From assembly GCA_002311665.1 (NCBI GenBank), contig DBYX01000003.1, positions 46,896-110,895 on the forward strand: DNA of 64,000 bases, in the 5' to 3' direction. The position numbers and the translations under genes were made by a program. Under the pieces are notes generated by a model. That model worked only from the letters and a program-made list of their open reading frames with translations. It did no database searches and had not been told where the DNA came from. The DNA comes from Lachnoclostridium sp. UBA1175 (GTDB lineage: Bacteria; Bacillota; Clostridia; Lachnospirales; Lachnospiraceae). Below, in pieces: positions 1-8,184 of this stretch (its first letter is position 1; each line of letters starts with the position of its first letter).

Positions 1-2163
1 AAACAGTTCTTCCACGAAGGCTCGGTACAGGGTAACATCCGCGCCCGCTATTACACACTGTACGATTACACGAAGATCAGTATCGACAGTGTTCCGCAGA
101 TGCTCAAGGTTTACCGCGACCTGAAGAAGGATTACGCGTCCCGCACGTGTCTGTACTATCCGTTGTGCAACTATGAGGATGTGTTCGAGCAGTATCTTAC
201 GGACTCCTCGAAGGTGAAGGCCACGATGTGGATCCTTCAGGTTCCGATCCTTGTGCTTCTCGCCGTGTTCATCTTCATGGTTTCGAACCAGGTGATCGGC
301 ATCGAGCAGGCGGAGATCGCAATGCTCAAGAGCCGCGGTGTGAGCCGCTGGCAGTTGATCCTTACGTACCTGATCCAGGCGTCCATCGTGGGTGTGATCG
401 CGCTTGTGATCGGTATTCCGATCGGCTATCTGCTGTGTCATGTATTCGGGTCCACGAACGCGTTCCTGTCGTTTGTCGGCCGCAAGGCGATGGACATCCG
501 GCTCACCGGTGAGGCGATCGGCTATGCCGTGGTCAGTTGTATCGCGGGTATTCTGATCCAAACGCTTCCGGTACTCAAGTACGCGCGATTCAGTATCGTG
601 GAACAGAAGACGAAGAAGAGAAAGAGCAACAGGCCGATGTGGCAGCGCATGTTCCTCGATTTTGCGCTTCTGCTGATCGCTTTTTACGGATACTATGATT
701 TCAGCCATCAGAAGGACGAGCTGATGAAGGCGGTCGCGAAGGGAGAGTCGGTCAATCCGATGCTTTTCTTCTCCGCATCGCTGTTCATCTTAAGCTGTGC
801 GATCGTGTTCCTTCGTGTGATCCCGCTGTTATCCTCGCTTGTGTTCCGCATCGGACGCAGATTCTGGAGACCGGCGGCATACGCTTCGTTCCTGCAGATC
901 ACGAGAGACTCCAGAAAGCAGAGCTTCATCACGGTGTTCCTTGTGCTGACGATCGCGCTCGGTATATTTAATGCGAACATCGCGCGCACGGTCAACCAGA
1001 ACGAGGAGGACCGGATCCGCTACACGGACGGTGCCGACATCGTCGTCAAGGAGCAGTGGATCTCCAACGCGACCAACGTGAAGAACGGCTATGACTCGCA
1101 GCTTCGCTACACGGAGCCGGATTTCAAGAAATATGAGGAACTCGTGAGCAACAACGCCAATGTGCTTGCAGCGACCAAGGTGCTTCACGAGACCGACGCA
1201 ACGTCCGTCATTGCGGGAGAGACGCTCAAGGACATTCAGCTGTACGGTATCAACACCTACGAGTTCGGTCACACGGCATGGATGCCCGAGGGGATCACGG
1301 ACCGTCACTGGTACGAGGAACTCAACGCACTCGCATCTAACCCCGAGGGTGTGATCGTCAGCAAGAGTATGATGGAAACGTACGAACTCGAGATCGGCGA
1401 CGGCATTGTGATCGAGCGTACGGACGAGCTCGGCAAGAGCCTCGGAAAGAAGTATTTTACGATCGTAGCGGCCACGGAATACTGGCCCGGCTACGTGAAT
1501 AAGAGAGAGGTCGAGGGCGAGGACGGGGAGATTCATACGGTTCCCGTGAACCTGGCCATCTGCAACTACGACAATCTGTTGCTTGATTACCCCGTCGTAC
1601 CGTACGAGGTGTGGATCAAGACGACCGGCGGCTCGCAGTTCTTCTACGATTGGGCTGCTGAGAACAATGTCAAATTCGCGACGTTCGAGGACCGTGCATC
1701 CGACGTGATCGGCCTGAAGAACGATCCTTATTTCCAGATCACAAACGGTATGCTGACCATCACGTTCATCGTGGTTCTGGTGCTGTGTGCGATCGGATTC
1801 CTGATCTTCTGGATCACGTCCATCCGCTCGCGCGAGCTGATCTTCGGTATATACCGCGCTATGGGTATGTCGATGGGAGAGCTGATCCGGATGCTGATCA
1901 ACGAGCACTTCTTCGGATCCATCCTGCCGATCCTGTTCGGCGCCGGCGTGGGCCTTCTGGCATCGAAGCTGTTCATCCCGCTGATCCAGATCGCATACTC
2001 GCCGAAGATCCCGACGATCCCTTCGAAGATCGTCATCCGTACGGCGGACCTGGCGCAGATCGGTATCGTGGTTGCCGTGATGCTCGCACTCTGCATCACC
2101 GTGATCTCCGTACTGTTGTCCAAGATTAAGATCAACCAGGCGTTGAAGCTCGGCGAAGACTGA
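1..2163 (+). CDS. ABC transporter permease, FtsX/MacB type (5' end outside window)
   Basis: Membrane subunit of an ABC exporter of the FtsX/MacB superfamily. The frame is open from base 1, so the ATG at 100 is internal and the N-terminus is missing. Hydrophobic segments lie near nt 226-297, 360-440, 515-575, 655-700, 760-850 and 925-985. A soluble, presumably extracytoplasmic domain of about 250 residues follows (nt 990-1740), and three more segments lie near 1744-1821, 1905-1980 and 2060-2125. This is the usual two-copy FtsX arrangement. The C-terminus has the typical form of an FtsX permease tail (KINQALKLGED). Its stop TGA at 2161 is directly followed by two ATPase genes, so this is a three-gene exporter operon. 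Substrate unknown; such systems export lipids or peptides or act in envelope remodelling. Confidence 0.88.
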   Translation, partial: KQFFHEGSVQGNIRARYYTLYDYTKISIDSVPQMLKVYRDLKKDYASRTCLYYPLCNYEDVFEQYLTDSSKVKATMWILQVPILVLLAVFIFMVSNQVIGIEQAEIAMLKSRGVSRWQLILTYLIQASIVGVIALVIGIPIGYLLCHVFGSTNAFLSFVGRKAMDIRLTGEAIGYAVVSCIAGILIQTLPVLKYARFSIVEQKTKKRKSNRPMWQRMFLDFALLLIAFYGYYDFSHQKDELMKAVAKGESVNPMLFFSASLFILSCAIVFLRVIPLLSSLVFRIGRRFWRPAAYASFLQITRDSRKQSFITVFLVLTIALGIFNANIARTVNQNEEDRIRYTDGADIVVKEQWISNATNVKNGYDSQLRYTEPDFKKYEELVSNNANVLAATKVLHETDATSVIAGETLKDIQLYGINTYEFGHTAWMPEGITDRHWYEELNALASNPEGVIVSKSMMETYELEIGDGIVIERTDELGKSLGKKYFTIVAATEYWPGYVNKREVEGEDGEIHTVPVNLAICNYDNLLLDYPVVPYEVWIKTTGGSQFFYDWAAENNVKFATFEDRASDVIGLKNDPYFQITNGMLTITFIVVLVLCAIGFLIFWITSIRSRELIFGIYRAMGMSMGELIRMLINEHFFGSILPILFGAGVGLLASKLFIPLIQIAYSPKIPTIPSKIVIRTADLAQIGIVVAVMLALCITVISVLLSKIKINQALKLGED

Positions 2164-2177
2164 TGAAGGAGGCTGCC

Positions 2178-2882
2178 ATGAAAGAGATTTTAAGAACCGA
2201 AGACGTAAAGCGCAGTTTCCCGGTCGCCGGAGGCGATTTCCTCGCACTCAAGGGCATTAGCGTGGTTGTTCCGGAAAATACGCTCACCATATTGAAGGGT
2301 CGTTCCGGCTCCGGCAAGACGACGCTTCTCAACATCATCGGAGCGCTTGACGCTCCGACGTCCGGCACCGTCGTGTTCGACGGCAAGGACATCTCCAAAG
2401 CGGGCGACAAGGAGCGCGAGGTGATCCGCCGCCACGAGATCGGATACATTTTCCAGTCTGTCGCACTGATCCCCGTGATGAACGCCTATGAGAATGTGGA
2501 GTACGCGCTCCGCCTTGCGAACTTCAAGGGCAACTACCGCGAGCGCGTGATGGAGTGCCTGAAACTGGTCGGACTTTCGAAGCGTGCGACGCATATGCCG
2601 CAGGAGTTGTCCGGCGGTGAGCAGCAGCGTGTCGCGATCGCAAGAGCCATCGCACACAAGCCGAAGATCATATTTGCCGACGAGCCCACGGGCGAGTTGG
2701 ACTCCGCGACAAGCCTTCAGGTTATCGCAATCTTCAAGGAACTGATCGAGAAGGAAGGCATCACGTTCGTTATGACGACGCACGACCCGAAGCTGATGGG
2801 CTACGGCGATGTCGTCTACGAGATCCAGGACGGTGAGATCATCAACACCGAGTATCACGGCAAAGGAGAGCAACTGCAATGA
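2178..2882 (+). CDS. ABC transporter ATP-binding protein (LolD/MacB-like)
   Basis: ATPase of about 234 residues that powers the adjacent FtsX permease. Walker A GRSGSGKTT is at residues 41-49, followed by a Q-loop (IFQSVALIP), the signature LSGGEQQR and Walker B IIFADEPTGELD. The switch histidine is in MTTHD. An ATG at 2163 overlaps the upstream stop, but the ideal AAGGAGG at 2166-2172 lies just before the ATG at 2178, so 2178 is the chosen start. The 3' end overlaps the next ATPase by 4 nt (ATGA), indicating translational coupling. The family is clear; the transported substrate is not. Confidence 0.92.
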   Translation: MKEILRTEDVKRSFPVAGGDFLALKGISVVVPENTLTILKGRSGSGKTTLLNIIGALDAPTSGTVVFDGKDISKAGDKEREVIRRHEIGYIFQSVALIPVMNAYENVEYALRLANFKGNYRERVMECLKLVGLSKRATHMPQELSGGEQQRVAIARAIAHKPKIIFADEPTGELDSATSLQVIAIFKELIEKEGITFVMTTHDPKLMGYGDVVYEIQDGEIINTEYHGKGEQLQ

Positions 2883-4027
2883 GTGACGACAAGCAGATCA
2901 AAGTCAATGAAGCAGCGGAAGTTTCCGAAGCTGCCGGCAGTGCCGCAGAGACCGTGAACACGTATGTGGACAAGGCGACCCTGGATGCCTCCGACATCCG
3001 CGAGTCGGTGATCTCGCAGGAGCTGCGCGATTCCTTTATGCAGGCTTACGCGAAGAACACGCAGGGCGAGCTCGAGGATCAGCTCGGCGACAACGTGATG
3101 ATCCTGTGCGAAAACCTCGTGAAGATCTACAAGACCAAGGAGACCGAGGTGCTTGCGCTGCAGGGCCTGGAACTCAAGGTCGAGAAGGGTGAGTTCGTCG
3201 CCATCATCGGTAGTTCCGGTAGCGGCAAATCCACTTTCCTGAATATGATCGGCGGTCTCGACCGCCCGAGTGCCGGCAAGCTGTACGTCGACGGCAAGGA
3301 CCTTTTCAAGCTGACCGAGAGCCAGCTTGTGGATTACAAGAAAAATACGGTCGGTTTCGTGTGGCAGAACAACGCGCGCAACCTATTCCCGTATCTTACG
3401 GCGCTTCAGAACGTGGAGCTGCCGATCCGTTTCGGCGACAACAAGGATGTCGAGAAGCGCGCTATGGACCTTCTCAACCTCGTCGGTATGGCGCACAAGA
3501 AGGACAGCAAGCTGAACCAGATGTCCGGCGGTGAGCAGCAGCGTATCGCCATCGCGATCGCGCTCGCCAACCGGCCGAAGCTGTTGCTCGCGGACGAGCC
3601 CACCGGCTCCGTGGACCAGCGCACTTCGGACGCACTTCTCGATGTGTTCCGCAAACTCAACACCGAGCTCGGTATCACGATCGTCATCGTGACGCACGAC
3701 ATCAATCTCGCCAAGAAGGTGAAGCGTGTCGTGATGATGCGCGACGGCAAGACCAGCAGCGAGCGAATTATCAAGCAGGAGTATGCCGACGTTTCGCAGC
3801 TGAAGGGATTTTCCGAGGAGGACACGCACGATGAGTTCGCGATCCTCGACCGCGCCGGCCGCGTGCAGATCCCGCGTGAGATGCTCGATGCCATCGGTGT
3901 GAAGGGGAACCGCATCCGCATGTCCTTAGAGGACGGCAAGATCGTGATCACCAACGGTGAGAGCGGCTTCGGATCCGACGAAGACGACGGCAAGGAGAGC
4001 AAAGGACACCGCAAGGACCGCAAGTAG
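2879..4027 (+). CDS. ABC transporter ATP-binding protein with AbrB-like C-terminal domain
   Basis: Second ATPase of the exporter operon, 382 residues, much longer than the usual 220-250. Residues 1 to about 75 form an acidic Ala/Glu-rich extension. The ATPase core has Walker A GSSGSGKST at 111-119, signature MSGGEQQR, and Walker B LLLADEPTGSVD. After the core, residues about 322-360 (beginning ILDRAGRVQIPREMLDAIGV, then a GNRIRMS-type strand and DGKIVI) match the swapped-hairpin pattern of SpoVT/AbrB domains, and a charged tail ends the protein. Two different ATPases beside one visible permease suggest a heterodimer, perhaps with a second permease upstream of the window. The AbrB-like assignment rests on the motif alone. 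Confidence 0.88.
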   Translation: MSDDKQIKVNEAAEVSEAAGSAAETVNTYVDKATLDASDIRESVISQELRDSFMQAYAKNTQGELEDQLGDNVMILCENLVKIYKTKETEVLALQGLELKVEKGEFVAIIGSSGSGKSTFLNMIGGLDRPSAGKLYVDGKDLFKLTESQLVDYKKNTVGFVWQNNARNLFPYLTALQNVELPIRFGDNKDVEKRAMDLLNLVGMAHKKDSKLNQMSGGEQQRIAIAIALANRPKLLLADEPTGSVDQRTSDALLDVFRKLNTELGITIVIVTHDINLAKKVKRVVMMRDGKTSSERIIKQEYADVSQLKGFSEEDTHDEFAILDRAGRVQIPREMLDAIGVKGNRIRMSLEDGKIVITNGESGFGSDEDDGKESKGHRKDRK

Positions 4028-4056
4028 CATACATTTTTCGGAATAAAGAATAACAG

Positions 4057-4107
4057 CCCGGACGAACATCCGCCTGCGTGTGCGGGAGGAAGCGTCCGGG
4101 TTTTTTC
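4057..4107 (+). terminator. Rho-independent terminator of the ABC exporter operon
   Basis: CCCGGACG at 4057-4064 pairs with CGTCCGGG at 4093-4100, followed by TTTTTTC. The loop is long (28 nt) and partly structured. It follows the second ATPase by about 30 nt. Confidence 0.8.
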
Positions 4108-4141
4108 TTGCGGAAAATTCGAGTTTTTCTTCGCGAACCGC

Positions 4142-4170
4142 TTGACAAAGAAAGTTTTATGCGGTAAAAT
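4142..4170 (+). promoter_or_regulatory. Sigma-A-type promoter for nfeD-SPFH-rhomboid
   Basis: TTGACA at 4142-4147, a 17-bp spacer and TAAAAT at 4165-4170. It lies between the upstream terminator and the NfeD start. Confidence 0.85.
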
Positions 4171-4210
4171 CGAGTAAATGAGGTTTACCAAAGCGGAAAG
4201 GGGGGTGTCT

Positions 4211-4651
4211 ATGAATTCTTGGTTTTGGTTAGCGATCATGGTAGTACTGCTGATCGTCGAAGTATGCACGCTTGCTTTGACGACCATATGGTTTGCCGGC
4301 GGTGCTTTCGCCGCGCTCATCACGAGCTTCCTCACGGACAGCTTCGCGATCCAGTGCGCATTGTTCGTCGGTGTTTCCGCTGTGCTGTTACTGATCCTGA
4401 GACCTTCCGCAGTGAGACGGTTCAACCGGAGACGAGCGAAGACCAACGTGGAAGCGGTCGCGGGCAAGACGGTACGCGTGATCGAGCCCGTTGACAACAT
4501 CGCGAACACCGGTCGGGTCGTGGTGGACGGAATGGAATGGGCAGCGAGAAGCAACAGCGAGGGGACGACATTTGCCGTAGGAGACAACGCGACAGTCGTC
4601 CGCGTGGAAGGTGTTAAAATGATCATCGAAAAGGAGGATTCGGTATGTTAA
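4211..4651 (+). CDS. NfeD family membrane protein
   Basis: About 146 residues. Two hydrophobic stretches near the N-terminus (residues about 5-30 and 40-62) are followed by a soluble beta-rich domain of the NfeD OB-fold type, containing AVAGKTVRVIEPVDN and GRVVVDGMEWAA. The ATG at 4211 is chosen because GGGGGG lies just before it; an in-frame ATG at 4178 has no ribosome binding site and sits too close to the promoter. The gene overlaps the following SPFH gene by 7 nt. NfeD proteins are the standard partners of SPFH proteins in bacterial membrane microdomains. This short form lacks the ClpP-like protease domain of long NfeD proteins. Confidence 0.88.
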   Translation: MNSWFWLAIMVVLLIVEVCTLALTTIWFAGGAFAALITSFLTDSFAIQCALFVGVSAVLLLILRPSAVRRFNRRRAKTNVEAVAGKTVRVIEPVDNIANTGRVVVDGMEWAARSNSEGTTFAVGDNATVVRVEGVKMIIEKEDSVC

Positions 4652-5637
4652 GTTTTCTTGAGACAAGTGGTTATGACATTTTTGAAAGCACAGGTTTCTG
4701 GGTGGCGGCGTGTATCGTCGTTCTCGTGATCCTGTTTGTGTCGTGTCTTCGCGTGGTTCCGCAGGCGCACGCATACATCGTGGAGCGCTTCGGCGGTTAC
4801 CAGGAGACCTGGAGTGTAGGTATTCATCTGAAGTTCCCGTTCATTGACCGTGTGGCGCTTGACGTGCTCCTCAAGGAGCAGGTGGTGGATTTCCCGCCGC
4901 AGCCCGTGATCACGAAGGATAACGTAACGATGCAGATCGATACGGTCGTTTACTTCCAGATCACCGACCCGAAGCTGTACGCATACGGTGTGCAGAACCC
5001 GCTGATGGCGATCGAGAACCTGACGGCAACGACACTTCGTAACATCATCGGCGACCTTGAACTGGATGAGACGCTCACCTCGCGTGAGATCATCAACGGC
5101 AAGATGAGAGTCTCCCTTGATGAGGCGACCGACCCTTGGGGTATCAAGGTGAACCGTGTCGAGCTGAAGAACATTATGCCTCCGGCAGCGATCCGTGACG
5201 CGATGGAGAAGCAGATGAAGGCGGAGCGTGAGCGCCGTGAGTCCATCCTGATCGCAGAAGGTGAGAAGAAGTCCACGATCCTCGTCGCAGAAGGTAAGAA
5301 GGCGTCCGCAATCCTCGAGGCCGAGGCTGAGAAGGAAGCTGCGATCCTTCGCGCAGAGGCGAAGAAGGAAGCTACGATCCGCGAGGCCGAAGGTCAGGCG
5401 GAGGCGATCATGCGCGTGCAGAAGGCCAATGCCGACGGTATCCGCTTCCTGAATGAGGCGTATCCGAGCGATCCTGTGCTTCGCCTGAAGAGCCTTGAGG
5501 CATTTGCCAAGGCGGCGGACGGCAAGTCCACGAAGATCATCATCCCGTCGGAGATTCAGGGCCTTGCGGGCCTTGCAAGCGGTGTGATCGAGGCGGTCAA
5601 GAAAGATCCCGCCGGCACGGACAAGAAAGCCGACTGA
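4645..5637 (+). CDS. SPFH/stomatin/band-7 family protein (QmcA-like)
   Basis: 330 residues. One N-terminal membrane segment (about residues 12-33) is followed by an SPFH/band-7 domain (about 35-190; hallmark VPQAHAYIVERFG and the conserved PPAAIRDAMEKQMKAERERR). A long Ala/Glu-rich coiled coil (about 190-255) is built from repeated EAEKEA-type units, and a short C-terminal domain follows. Known members oligomerise at the cytoplasmic membrane and regulate membrane proteases and microdomain organisation. Co-transcription with NfeD is typical. AAGGAGG at 4631-4637 fits the ATG at 4645. The family is clear; the specific client proteins are not. Confidence 0.93.
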   Translation: MLSFLETSGYDIFESTGFWVAACIVVLVILFVSCLRVVPQAHAYIVERFGGYQETWSVGIHLKFPFIDRVALDVLLKEQVVDFPPQPVITKDNVTMQIDTVVYFQITDPKLYAYGVQNPLMAIENLTATTLRNIIGDLELDETLTSREIINGKMRVSLDEATDPWGIKVNRVELKNIMPPAAIRDAMEKQMKAERERRESILIAEGEKKSTILVAEGKKASAILEAEAEKEAAILRAEAKKEATIREAEGQAEAIMRVQKANADGIRFLNEAYPSDPVLRLKSLEAFAKAADGKSTKIIIPSEIQGLAGLASGVIEAVKKDPAGTDKKAD

Positions 5638-5696
5638 ACGGTGCGTGACAGCGCCGCGCACGGGAGCGAACGATAAATCTGTGAGGTGATAGACCG

Positions 5697-6572
5697 GTGT
5701 GGCATTATTCGGAAAGTGATGAATCAAAGGATGAAGCGTTTGACGATCTGAAGGATCTCGAGATTGTTGAGATCAAGAGCACGGACGTGCCGAAGGAACT
5801 TGTCGAGGAGTTTGAGAGCAACGGCTGGAAGGGAAGCGTGAAGAGCTTCTTCAAAGGCAGGGCCAGCGCCGGTTACGGCGACAGCTGGCTGAGCGGTTTT
5901 CGCGAGTGCTACCTGACGCACATCATAATGGCGATCAATCTGTTCACGTTCTTTCTGCAGCTTGTGTTCCGCACGGGGGACGGTGTGGACCGTCTGGTGG
6001 AGGCCGGAAGCCTGTCGTGGCCCACGGTCGTATACAAGGGACAGGTGTACCGCCTGTTTACCTGTCAGGTGCTTCATGCGAACGTCGCGCATCTGCTCGG
6101 CAATATGGTCGTTCTGATGTTTGCCGGCAATATGCTGGAGAAGCGTTTCTCGAGATTTCGCGTGATGCTGATCTACATCATCGGCGGACTCGGATCCTCG
6201 CTCGTCTCGATGACGATCGGGCATTTCTATCCGACGATACTGACATACCGCTTCTACAATATCAAGCTCTACGAGTACGAGGTTTACGACATTCCGTCCA
6301 TCGGTGCCTCCGGTGCGATCGCGGCCATGCTCGGCGCGATCATACTGTACAAACTGTTCTGGAGCGAGCCGCTCGACGGTTACCACGAGTCGAGCTGGAA
6401 ACCGATCATCGAGCTGCTGGTGTTCTTCGAGATCATCGAGATCGTAAGCGGTTTTTTCCAGAGTACTCCGGGCGTGGACAACGCGGGACACATCGGCGGC
6501 CTTATCGCGGGTGTGCTCACGACATTCGCGTTTATGCTGATCGAGTACAGGCGTCAGTCCAAGTGGGACTAG
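5697..6572 (+). CDS. Rhomboid family intramembrane serine protease
   Basis: 291 residues with a GTG start preceded by GAGGTGA. Residues 1 to about 65 are a charged cytosolic extension, then come six or more membrane segments. The catalytic serine is in IGASGAIAA (Ser205) and the catalytic histidine in AGHIGG (His265). HANVAHLLGNMVVLMFAGNMLE matches the conserved second and fourth segment motifs. All residues needed for an active rhomboid protease are present. It lies 59 nt after the SPFH gene under the same promoter, and a terminator follows. SPFH and NfeD proteins are known partners of membrane proteases, so a functional link is plausible but inferred. Confidence 0.92.
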   Translation: MWHYSESDESKDEAFDDLKDLEIVEIKSTDVPKELVEEFESNGWKGSVKSFFKGRASAGYGDSWLSGFRECYLTHIIMAINLFTFFLQLVFRTGDGVDRLVEAGSLSWPTVVYKGQVYRLFTCQVLHANVAHLLGNMVVLMFAGNMLEKRFSRFRVMLIYIIGGLGSSLVSMTIGHFYPTILTYRFYNIKLYEYEVYDIPSIGASGAIAAMLGAIILYKLFWSEPLDGYHESSWKPIIELLVFFEIIEIVSGFFQSTPGVDNAGHIGGLIAGVLTTFAFMLIEYRRQSKWD

Positions 6573-6624
6573 CCGCGGGATAATCCGCGAGTGACGGTTA
6601 TATACGTAAAAATGAGCGCAAGAA

Positions 6625-6658
6625 AGCGCCGGTTCCTTCGGGAGCCGGCGCTTTTTTC
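6625..6658 (+). terminator. Terminator between rhomboid gene and convergent pyrI
   Basis: AGCGCCGGTTCC at 6625-6636, a TTCG tetraloop, and GGAGCCGGCGCT at 6641-6652, followed by a T run. It lies between convergent genes. Few T's would be read on the - strand, so it mainly serves the + strand. Confidence 0.9.
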
Positions 6659-6660
6659 GT

Positions 6661-7092
6661 TTAAACGTTTGTTTCTTTGTACTTCTGCTCGCAGTAGACG
6701 CAACGGTATATGCGTTTTTCCTTGTTGGTCAGGCGGAAGCGGTGCGGCAGCTCCTGCTCGATCGAAGTGATGCATCGCGGGTTTTTGCAGCGCAAAATGT
6801 TGGTTACCTCCTCGGGCAGGCGCACGCGGCGCTTTTCGACGATGACATCGTTCTCGATGATGTTGAGTGTGATGTCGGGATCGAGCACGGCGAGCGCGTC
6901 GAGGTCCGGAAGAATGGGACCTTCGATCTTGATGATGTCCTTGCGGCCCATCTTGTTCGAGGTCGCGTTCTTAATGATGGCGACGCAGCAGTCGAGTTTG
7001 CCGAGCTCAAGATACTCGTAGATCTGCATTCCCTGGCCGGCTTTGATATGGTCGATGACGACTCCCTGGTGAAGTCCTCCGATGTTCAGCAT
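6661..7092 (-). CDS. pyrI: Aspartate carbamoyltransferase regulatory subunit
   Basis: 143 residues. PyrI binds nucleotide effectors and holds PyrB trimers together in the allosteric enzyme of pyrimidine synthesis. The N-terminal allosteric domain starts MLNIGGLHQGVVIDHIKAG. The C-terminal zinc domain has the four cysteines in CKNPRC and CVYC. The start at 7092 is set by AAGGAGGT just upstream on the - strand; further upstream the frame runs into pyrB and has no family similarity. It follows pyrB by 13 nt in one operon. The separate PyrI subunit occurs in enterobacteria, archaea and some clostridia but not in Bacillus. Confidence 0.95.
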   Translation of the reverse strand: MLNIGGLHQGVVIDHIKAGQGMQIYEYLELGKLDCCVAIIKNATSNKMGRKDIIKIEGPILPDLDALAVLDPDITLNIIENDVIVEKRRVRLPEEVTNILRCKNPRCITSIEQELPHRFRLTNKEKRIYRCVYCEQKYKETNV

Positions 7093-7105
7093 TGTCGGTA
7101 CCTCC

Positions 7106-8038
7106 TTATGCTTGCGGGATGCGGTCCTTAAGACCAAGTAACAGTATGATGAGGGCCATTCGCGCGTACACGCCGAAGCCCGCCTGGCGGAAGTAGGCGG
7201 CGCGGGGGTCGGAGTCGACCTCCACGGAGATCTCATTCACGCGGGGCAGGGGATGCAGCACGAACATATCGTCACGGGCCAGCTTCATTTTCTCCGGAGT
7301 GAGAATGAAGGAATTCTTCAGGCGGATGTAATCCTCCTCGTTGAAGAAACGCTCGCGCTGTACGCGGGTCATATAGAGAATGTCGAGTTCCGGCATAACC
7401 TCATCGAGGGAGCGGACCTCCTTGTAGGGGATGCCGCGCGCATCGAGCACCTCCTCCTTGAGGTAGGTGGGGATGCGGAGCTCCTCGGGGCTGATGAGGA
7501 TGAAGCGGATGTTGTCGTAGCGGACCATCGCGTTGATGAGCGAGTGGACGGTGCGGCCGAACTTGAGGTCGCCGCACAGACCGATCGTCATATTGTCGAG
7601 GCGTCCCTTGAGCTCGAGGATGGTGAGAAGGTCGGTGAGCGTCTGCGTCGGATGGTTGTGTCCGCCGTCACCAGCGTTGATCACCGGGATGCGCGAGTGC
7701 TTGGAGGCAACGAACGGAGCGCCCTCCTTCGGGTGGCGCATTGCGCAGATGTCCGCGTAGTAGGAGATGATCTGGATCGTGTCGGAGACACTCTCGCCCT
7801 TGGCTGCGGAGCTGGAGTCTGCGCTCTGGAAACCGAGGACGGAACCTCCGAGATTGAGCATCGCGGCCTCAAAACTGAGACGCGTTCTCGTGCTCGGCTC
7901 GTAGAAGCAGGTCGCGAGTTTCTTTCCGTCGCATACCTTGCGGTAGCGCTCGGGGTCTTTCATGATGTCCTGCGCCAGCGAAAGAAGCTCGGAGAGCTCC
8001 TCGGGCGTGAGGTCCATCGGGCTGATGAGATGTTTCAT
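7106..8038 (-). CDS. pyrB: Aspartate carbamoyltransferase catalytic subunit
   Basis: 310 residues. Transfers the carbamoyl group from carbamoyl phosphate to aspartate, the committed step of pyrimidine synthesis. The carbamoyl-phosphate loop FYEPSTRTRLSFE is present, followed by a region rich in family motifs (NAGDGGHNHPTQTLTDLLTI) and HPLPRVNEI near the C-terminus. AAAGGA precedes the ATG at 8038. Promoter not obvious in the 132-bp gap before uxaC; no PyrR-type attenuator is visible there. The uxaC terminator separates it from upstream transcription. Confidence 0.96.
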   Translation of the reverse strand: MKHLISPMDLTPEELSELLSLAQDIMKDPERYRKVCDGKKLATCFYEPSTRTRLSFEAAMLNLGGSVLGFQSADSSSAAKGESVSDTIQIISYYADICAMRHPKEGAPFVASKHSRIPVINAGDGGHNHPTQTLTDLLTILELKGRLDNMTIGLCGDLKFGRTVHSLINAMVRYDNIRFILISPEELRIPTYLKEEVLDARGIPYKEVRSLDEVMPELDILYMTRVQRERFFNEEDYIRLKNSFILTPEKMKLARDDMFVLHPLPRVNEISVEVDSDPRAAYFRQAGFGVYARMALIILLLGLKDRIPQA

Positions 8039-8149
8039 GGCAGTCCTTTCCGGTCATAGACCTGTGTGGAGTTCGCGCAAGCATATGCGCCTCGGGCAAA
8101 TCCGTGCCCGGCGGTGCGCAGCCCATCCGCGCCTGCGGAAGTCTGCGAC

Positions 8150-8184
8150 GAACAAAAGCCTTACGGGGAATTACTCCGTAAGGC
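8150..8184 (-). terminator. Terminator of uxaC overlapping its stop codon
   Basis: GCCTTACGG at 8158-8166 pairs with CCGTAAGGC at 8176-8184. Read on the - strand the hairpin is followed by TTTTGTT. The last codons and the stop of uxaC (8171-8173) lie inside the stem-loop. Confidence 0.72.

Noticed and set aside
829..2247. 472-codon open frame on the - strand opposite the FtsX permease
   Set aside because: Arg/His/Asp-rich composition typical of a reverse-frame artefact; the + strand gene is clear.
5261..5460. Tandem repeat in the SPFH gene
   Set aside because: The repeated GAGG/AAGG codons reflect the Ala/Glu coiled coil of the protein, normal for this family.
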